Source of the DNA: Faucicola sp041855445
Lineage (GTDB): Bacteria; Pseudomonadota; Gammaproteobacteria; Pseudomonadales; Moraxellaceae
Assembly (NCBI GenBank): GCA_041855445.1
Contig: JBHAEG010000045.1
Location: 1 to 7,840 of the forward strand
Direction of reading: 5' to 3'
DNA: 7,840 nucleotides
This document shows, piece by piece, positions 4,295 to 7,840 of the stretch (positions are counted from its first letter, which is position 1; every line of letters begins with the position of its first letter). The notes under the pieces are model-generated. The model saw nothing but the letters and a program-made list of their open reading frames with translations, had not been told where the DNA came from and ran no database searches. The position numbers and the translations under genes are program-made.

Positions 4295-6868
4295 ATGAGC
4301 CAAGCCAACATCACCTCTAATGAAAAAATTTATTTAAAAGATTATCAGCCCCCTGTTTTTACTGTTGAAAATATTGATTTAACTATTCAGTTATTTGAAC
4401 AAGATGCCACTGTTAGTGCAACACTTATTTTACACCGCCAACATCAGGGAGATTTGATATTATTTGGACGTGAATTAACATTACAACAGCTATATTTAAA
4501 CGATAAATTATTGATAAAAGGTAAAGATTTTCAATTAGATGATGAAAAACTGACTATTTTTAATGCTCCAGATACTTGTAAAATTTTATCAACTGTTACT
4601 ATCATTCCTCAAAAAAATACCAGTCTTGAAGGGCTATATCAAGCAGGCGAGGGCGATGATGCGATGTTTGTCACTCAATGTGAACCCGAAGGTTTTCGCA
4701 AAATTACGTTTTATCCAGACCGTCCCGATGTGCTAGCGACCTTCAGTACTCGTATTGAAGCTGATAAAAAATATCCAACTTTATTGGCAAATGGTAATTT
4801 AATTGAACAAGGGGAATTAGACAATCAGCGACATTATGCAGTTTGGCAAGACCCCACCAAAAAACCAAGTTACCTATTTGCGTGTGTCATGGCAGATTTG
4901 GATATCTTGACAGACCATTATACTACCATTGAAGGGCGAGACGTATTACTTGAAGTATATGCTAAATCAGAAAATATCAATCAATGTCACGTTGGTATGC
5001 AGGCATTAAAAGATGCTATGGCTTGGGACGAACAACATTATGGGCGTGCATATGACCTTGACCGTTATATGATTGTCGCTGTAAGTCAATTTAATATGGG
5101 GGCAATGGAAAATAAAGGATTAAATATTTTTAATACAGCTTGTGTATTATCTAGCCCTGAAACCACAACGGATAGACGTAATTTTAACGTAAAAAGCGTG
5201 ATTGCTCATGAATATTTTCATAACTGGACGGGTAATCGTATCACTTGCCGAGATTGGTTTCAGCTATGCTTAAAAGAAGGGTTTACTGTATTTCGTGACC
5301 AATCATTTTCTGAAAGCCTACATTCACCAGCAGTGCAACGAATTGATGATGTTGCCGTGTTACGAGCCCATCAATTCCCTGAAGATGCAAGCCCATTAGC
5401 ACATCCACCCCGTCCCGACCATTTTGTTGAAATTAATAATTTTTATACAACAACGGTGTATGAAAAAGGGGCAGAAATTGTGCGTATGATAGCCAATACT
5501 CTAGGCAAAGAAAAATTTCGACAAGGTACTGATGAATATTTTCGCCGTTATGATGGACAAGCAGTTACCGTTGAGGATTTATTATCAGCATTAAGCATTT
5601 CAGGAACTTCTGTAGAAAACTTTTTAGATTGGTATACGCAACCAGCAACACCTGTACTTTCTGGTAAATTTAACTTAGAAAATCAAATACTTAACATCAC
5701 TTTAACTCAATCAATTCGCAAAGTCACTGGTTATCCAGAACCAAAAAACCTGCCAATTCCTGTCAAAATGGCGATTTTTAATCGACAAACAGGACAATTA
5801 GTCATTGAAGATTTACTCTTATTAAATCAAGCTGAACAAACCTTCCAATTTCATGATATAGATTTTGACCCTGTTATTTCGCTATTGCGGGATTTTTCAG
5901 CCCCTGTTCAGTTAAATTTTGATTATAACGATGACGATTTAGCATTTTTAATGCAGTATGAAACCAATGGTTTTAATCGCTGGCAAGCAACTCAGTTATT
6001 AGTCAATCGTATTTTATTACAGGCTCATGCCATTGAACCATATATTCAGGCACTACGCCAAAGCTTGCTTGCCCTTGCTGTACAAGACCCAATGTTATCT
6101 GCCCGTTTGTTAGATATACCAAGTGAAAGAGAATTAGGCAGTGCGATTTTCCATAATTATCACCCCCAAATAATAAAACAACAACGTGATAAATTAAAAC
6201 AAGCCGTTGCTTTACAGTTAAGTGATATTTGGCAGACTTGTTATCAAAATTTACCAATCAGTAAATATGTCGATACTGCAGAAGCGATGGGCATTCGAGC
6301 ATGGCGAAATGTGGTACTAGATATGGCATTGACAGCTAAATTACCTAAAGCCAATACATGGGCTGTTGAGCAATATCACCAAGCCACTTGCATGACTGAA
6401 CGTTTAGGGGCATTATCAGCGATTGTGCAATATAATTTACCAGAAAAATCAGCTTTATTAACAGACTTTTATCAAAAGTTTGCACATGATGAGTTAGTGG
6501 TGGATTTATGGTTTAGTGTCCAAGCCAGTGATGAATTGGCAAGTGTTGCGGATATCTTTGCTTTAACCAAACATCAAGATTTTGATTTAAATACGCCTAA
6601 TCGAATACGAGCGGTGTTAGGTGGATTATTATCGCAACCAACAAAACTTTGGTCGCAACAAGGTATTGAACAATTTTTAGCAATGATTGAAACTTTGGAT
6701 AAACGTAATCCATTGCTTGCCTCTCGTTTATTACAAGGCATTTCAAACTGGCGAACATTAACTGATGAGCTAAAACAGCCTGTAAAAACCTTACTGGAAA
6801 CCAAGCAAGCAAACATGAGTTCAAAAAATGTGATGGAAACACTGCAAAATTTATTAGCAGATGAGTAA
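4295..6868 (+). CDS. pepN: Aminopeptidase N (M1 family zinc metallopeptidase)
   Basis: PepN is a cytoplasmic broad-specificity aminopeptidase that removes N-terminal residues from peptides late in protein turnover. At 857 residues it is close to the E. coli enzyme (870). The N-terminal beta domain leads into GAMEN at 269-273, which binds the substrate amino terminus. Zinc ligands H305 and H309 lie in HEYFH, with E306 as catalytic base, and the third ligand E328 follows in LKEGF, giving HExxH-x18-E. Y389 in TTTVYEKGAE matches the transition-state-stabilising tyrosine. TQCEPEGFR at 127-135 is the PepN-type substrate-pocket motif. The C-terminal half is helical, as in bacterial PepN. All catalytic residues are present and the frame is unbroken. 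The ATG at 4295 has only a weak GAG-like ribosome site (about 4283-4286), but the next in-frame methionines are far inside the protein. It is probably transcribed on its own, after a hairpin and a 145-base gap. Confidence 0.96.
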   Translation: MSQANITSNEKIYLKDYQPPVFTVENIDLTIQLFEQDATVSATLILHRQHQGDLILFGRELTLQQLYLNDKLLIKGKDFQLDDEKLTIFNAPDTCKILSTVTIIPQKNTSLEGLYQAGEGDDAMFVTQCEPEGFRKITFYPDRPDVLATFSTRIEADKKYPTLLANGNLIEQGELDNQRHYAVWQDPTKKPSYLFACVMADLDILTDHYTTIEGRDVLLEVYAKSENINQCHVGMQALKDAMAWDEQHYGRAYDLDRYMIVAVSQFNMGAMENKGLNIFNTACVLSSPETTTDRRNFNVKSVIAHEYFHNWTGNRITCRDWFQLCLKEGFTVFRDQSFSESLHSPAVQRIDDVAVLRAHQFPEDASPLAHPPRPDHFVEINNFYTTTVYEKGAEIVRMIANTLGKEKFRQGTDEYFRRYDGQAVTVEDLLSALSISGTSVENFLDWYTQPATPVLSGKFNLENQILNITLTQSIRKVTGYPEPKNLPIPVKMAIFNRQTGQLVIEDLLLLNQAEQTFQFHDIDFDPVISLLRDFSAPVQLNFDYNDDDLAFLMQYETNGFNRWQATQLLVNRILLQAHAIEPYIQALRQSLLALAVQDPMLSARLLDIPSERELGSAIFHNYHPQIIKQQRDKLKQAVALQLSDIWQTCYQNLPISKYVDTAEAMGIRAWRNVVLDMALTAKLPKANTWAVEQYHQATCMTERLGALSAIVQYNLPEKSALLTDFYQKFAHDELVVDLWFSVQASDELASVADIFALTKHQDFDLNTPNRIRAVLGGLLSQPTKLWSQQGIEQFLAMIETLDKRNPLLASRLLQGISNWRTLTDELKQPVKTLLETKQANMSSKNVMETLQNLLADE

Positions 6869-6931
6869 TTTTGATAAAGCCCTTGTTTTTCATGAAAACA
6901 TACCAATATTAATCAAATCAAACTGATTACT

Positions 6932-6936
6932 AAGGA
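6932..6936 (+). promoter_or_regulatory. Ribosome binding site of the AhpD-like gene
   Basis: AAGGA lies 7 bases before the ATG at 6944, an ideal spacing, which supports that start. Further upstream, TTGTTT (6883-6888) and TATTAA (6907-6912) at 18-bp spacing form only a weak promoter candidate, and a 12-bp palindrome TTTTCATGAAAA lies at 6887-6898. Confidence 0.7.
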
Positions 6937-6943
6937 AACAGAT

Positions 6944-7498
6944 ATGAGCCGTTTAACCGTTAATAGTGTTGAAACCGCCCCAGAAGCATCAAAAGCCCGT
7001 GTTGAAGCTGTCCAAAAAGCCAATGGTTTTATTCCAAATTTAATTGGTGTTTTAGCAAACTCACCACAAGCAATTGAAATGTATCAAGAAGTTAGCAAAA
7101 TGAACAGCCGTAATAGCCTCACTGCCGAAGAAATCGAAGTGGTGCAAATTACTGCAGCAGCCCACAATGGTTGTGATTTTTGTGTCGCAGGTCATACGAA
7201 AATTGGTACCAAAGTGTTAAAAATGCCTGAAAACGTATTAAATGCGTTACGTTCTCGCACAACAATTGAAGATAATGAAAAATATCAAACACTTGCCCAA
7301 TTTACTATGCAACTGATTGATAATCGTGGTAAAGTCAGCGATGCACAACTACAAGCAATGAAAGATGTTGGCTATACTGAACAAAATATCCTTGATGTGG
7401 TGATGGGTGTTGCATTAGCGACTTTGTGTAACTATGCCAATAACGTTGCTCAAAATGATATTAATCCAGAATTACAAGCATTTGCTCCAAATAAATAA
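6944..7498 (+). CDS. AhpD-like carboxymuconolactone decarboxylase family protein
   Basis: This 184-residue protein is of the AhpD/carboxymuconolactone decarboxylase superfamily, all-helical proteins that usually act as oligomers. EIEVVQITAAAHNGCDFCVAGH (residues 63-84) carries the C77-x-x-C80-x3-H84 signature of the AhpD active site, where the two cysteines form a redox disulfide and act in peroxide defence or thiol reduction. The redox chemistry, rather than true carboxymuconolactone decarboxylation, is therefore the better guess. No ahpC or aromatic-degradation gene is next to it, so the partner and substrate are unknown. NGFIPNL (27-33) and CNYANN (162-167) are further family-typical stretches. 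The gene lies 75 bases after pepN with its own good ribosome site, and ends at a strong terminator; it could be transcribed with pepN or from a weak promoter in the gap. No truncation or frameshift is seen. Confidence 0.88.
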   Translation: MSRLTVNSVETAPEASKARVEAVQKANGFIPNLIGVLANSPQAIEMYQEVSKMNSRNSLTAEEIEVVQITAAAHNGCDFCVAGHTKIGTKVLKMPENVLNALRSRTTIEDNEKYQTLAQFTMQLIDNRGKVSDAQLQAMKDVGYTEQNILDVVMGVALATLCNYANNVAQNDINPELQAFAPNK

Positions 7499-7536
7499 CA
7501 TCTTTTATTTTTATGTTGTCAAATGCTTTACCAGTC

Positions 7537-7569
7537 AAAACCAACGTTTTGTTAAACGTTGGTTTTTTT
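7537..7569 (+). terminator. Rho-independent terminator of the AhpD-like gene
   Basis: AAAACCAACGTTT (7537-7549) and AAACGTTGGTTTT (7554-7566) form a perfect 13-bp stem with a TGTT loop, and the T-run continues to 7569. It lies 38 bases after the stop codon. This is a textbook intrinsic terminator and closes the chromosomal block before the IS30 element. Confidence 0.9.
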
Positions 7570-7606
7570 GTTGAGCTGAATTTACAATCCAAGTGCAACA
7601 AAAAAA

Positions 7607-7674
7607 GAAGTACTCATCAACTAGAATATAATTTTGTTTCCACACAAAAACCACTTCCAAATGATGAGTACTTC
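7607..7674 (+). repeat. 13-bp inverted repeat enclosing the transposase start codon
   Basis: GAAGTACTCATCA (7607-7619) and TGATGAGTACTTC (7662-7674) are exact reverse complements with a 42-base spacer. The right arm covers both candidate ATG codons (7661 and 7664) and the next few codons. Only RNA started upstream of 7607 would contain both arms and hide the start. Confidence 0.8.
7627..7632 (+). promoter_or_regulatory. Consensus -10 box for the IS30 transposase
   Basis: TATAAT lies between the arms of the 7607-7674 inverted repeat. No matching -35 is seen 16-18 bases upstream, where the sequence is AAAAAGAAG-like, so the promoter may be weak. Transcription would begin near 7639, after the left arm, so the element's own mRNA could not form the start-codon hairpin. 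Confidence 0.45.
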
Positions 7675-7840
7675 CTACCAACATCTTACAATAAACGAAC
7701 GAGAAAAGATAATGATTTTACTCGCACAGGGCAAAAAACAAGCAGAAATTGCCAAAGCATTGGGACGTAGCTCCAGCACCATTTCTCGTGAGCTGAAAAG
7801 ACATGCTCTAGAAAGCTACAGTGCAACGAGCGCACAAAAC
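7661..7840 (+). CDS. IS30-family transposase, N-terminal part (runs off right edge)
   Basis: Sixty codons are open to the window edge, out of roughly 310-380 in a complete IS30 transposase. The product reads YQHLTINEREKIMILLAQGK (residues 6-25), then QAEIAKALGRSSSTISREL (27-45) and a YSATSAQN stretch (53-60). The N-terminal helix-turn-helix with LGRSSSTISRELKR is the hallmark of IS30 transposases, which use it to bind the terminal repeats. The DDE catalytic domain is beyond the edge. The start may be 7661 or 7664 (ATGATG); no Shine-Dalgarno sequence is visible in the A/C-rich leader, and both codons sit in or next to an inverted-repeat arm. Intactness of the element cannot be judged. The 85-codon open frame at 7513-7770, in another frame across this region, resembles nothing and is not called. 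Confidence 0.9.
   Translation, partial: MMSTSYQHLTINEREKIMILLAQGKKQAEIAKALGRSSSTISRELKRHALESYSATSAQN

Larger units (their letters stand above)
7571..7840 (+). mobile_element. IS30-family element, left end (runs off right edge)
   Basis: An IS30-type transposase gene begins at 7661, and the 90 bases before it have no other content, so they should contain the element's left inverted repeat. The segment about 7572-7600, ending CCAAGTGCAACA, is the likely terminal repeat, with a GCAACA block such as occurs in IS30-family ends. The exact border and target duplication cannot be set because the right end is outside the window. The element starts immediately after the terminator T-run. Confidence 0.7.

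Noticed and set aside
6887..6898. 12-bp palindrome TTTTCATGAAAA upstream of the AhpD-like gene, considered as a redox-regulator operator
   Set aside because: It is short and A/T-rich, matches no operator I can name, and no clear promoter adjoins it.
6574..6906. Overlapping minus-strand open frames opposite the pepN 3' end
   Set aside because: They are shadows of pepN in other frames, with no ribosome sites or family likeness.
7513..7770. 85-codon open frame across the terminator and IS30 left end
   Set aside because: It runs through a terminator and over the true transposase frame, and its product resembles no protein family.
1..7840. CRISPR arrays, tRNA or rRNA genes, phage genes, toxin-antitoxin pairs
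   Set aside because: No regularly spaced repeats, tRNA-like folds or matching small gene pairs were seen on either strand.

Overview
The window is an AT-rich bacterial chromosome segment (about 36-37% G+C by eye). It carries a block of ordinary metabolic genes on the + strand, with a truncated insertion sequence at each edge. The gene content and protein style (AT-biased codons, M1 aminopeptidase N, a carboxyspermidine-type polyamine route, IS30 and IS200/IS605 elements) suggest a gammaproteobacterium of the Moraxellaceae, most like Moraxella. That assignment rests on family recognition, not on a database search.

Left edge (1-~400): the 5' part of a tnpB gene of an IS200/IS605-type element runs leftward off the window. 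Behind its start lies a perfect 17-bp hairpin, probably the element's end. Next comes a good sigma70-type promoter, then lipB (octanoyltransferase, start re-assigned to 487). A small tail-anchored protein with a ribosomal L7/L12 C-terminal-like motif follows. After it comes nspC (carboxynorspermidine/carboxyspermidine decarboxylase, start re-assigned to 1556). The small gene and nspC share an almost identical 21-nt translation-start segment.

Centre (2735-4149): a structured 167-nt spacer holds consecutive inverted repeats. They include a 23-bp perfect palindrome over a possible extended -10, and a 37-codon open frame that overlaps the next start by ATGA. The spacer precedes the carboxynorspermidine/carboxyspermidine dehydrogenase gene (saccharopine dehydrogenase-like, start re-assigned to 2902). 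With nspC, this enzyme would convert a diamine plus aspartate semialdehyde to spermidine or norspermidine without S-adenosylmethionine.

Right part (4295-7840): pepN (M1 aminopeptidase N with complete active site) is followed by an AhpD-like CxxC protein of the carboxymuconolactone decarboxylase family, which ends in a textbook intrinsic terminator. Directly after the terminator begins an IS30-family element, of which only the left end and the first 60 transposase codons are present. Its start codon lies in a 13-bp inverted repeat whose partner arm is upstream of the element's own -10 box. This layout is expected to silence read-through transcripts.

No CRISPR array, tRNA or rRNA was seen, and no multi-gene defence or otherwise unknown system. 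The most unusual signals are regulatory: the polyamine-gene leader, the duplicated start region and the IS30 start-codon hairpin. No gene-free stretch exceeds 300 bases; the longest are 315-486, 2735-2901 and 4150-4294.
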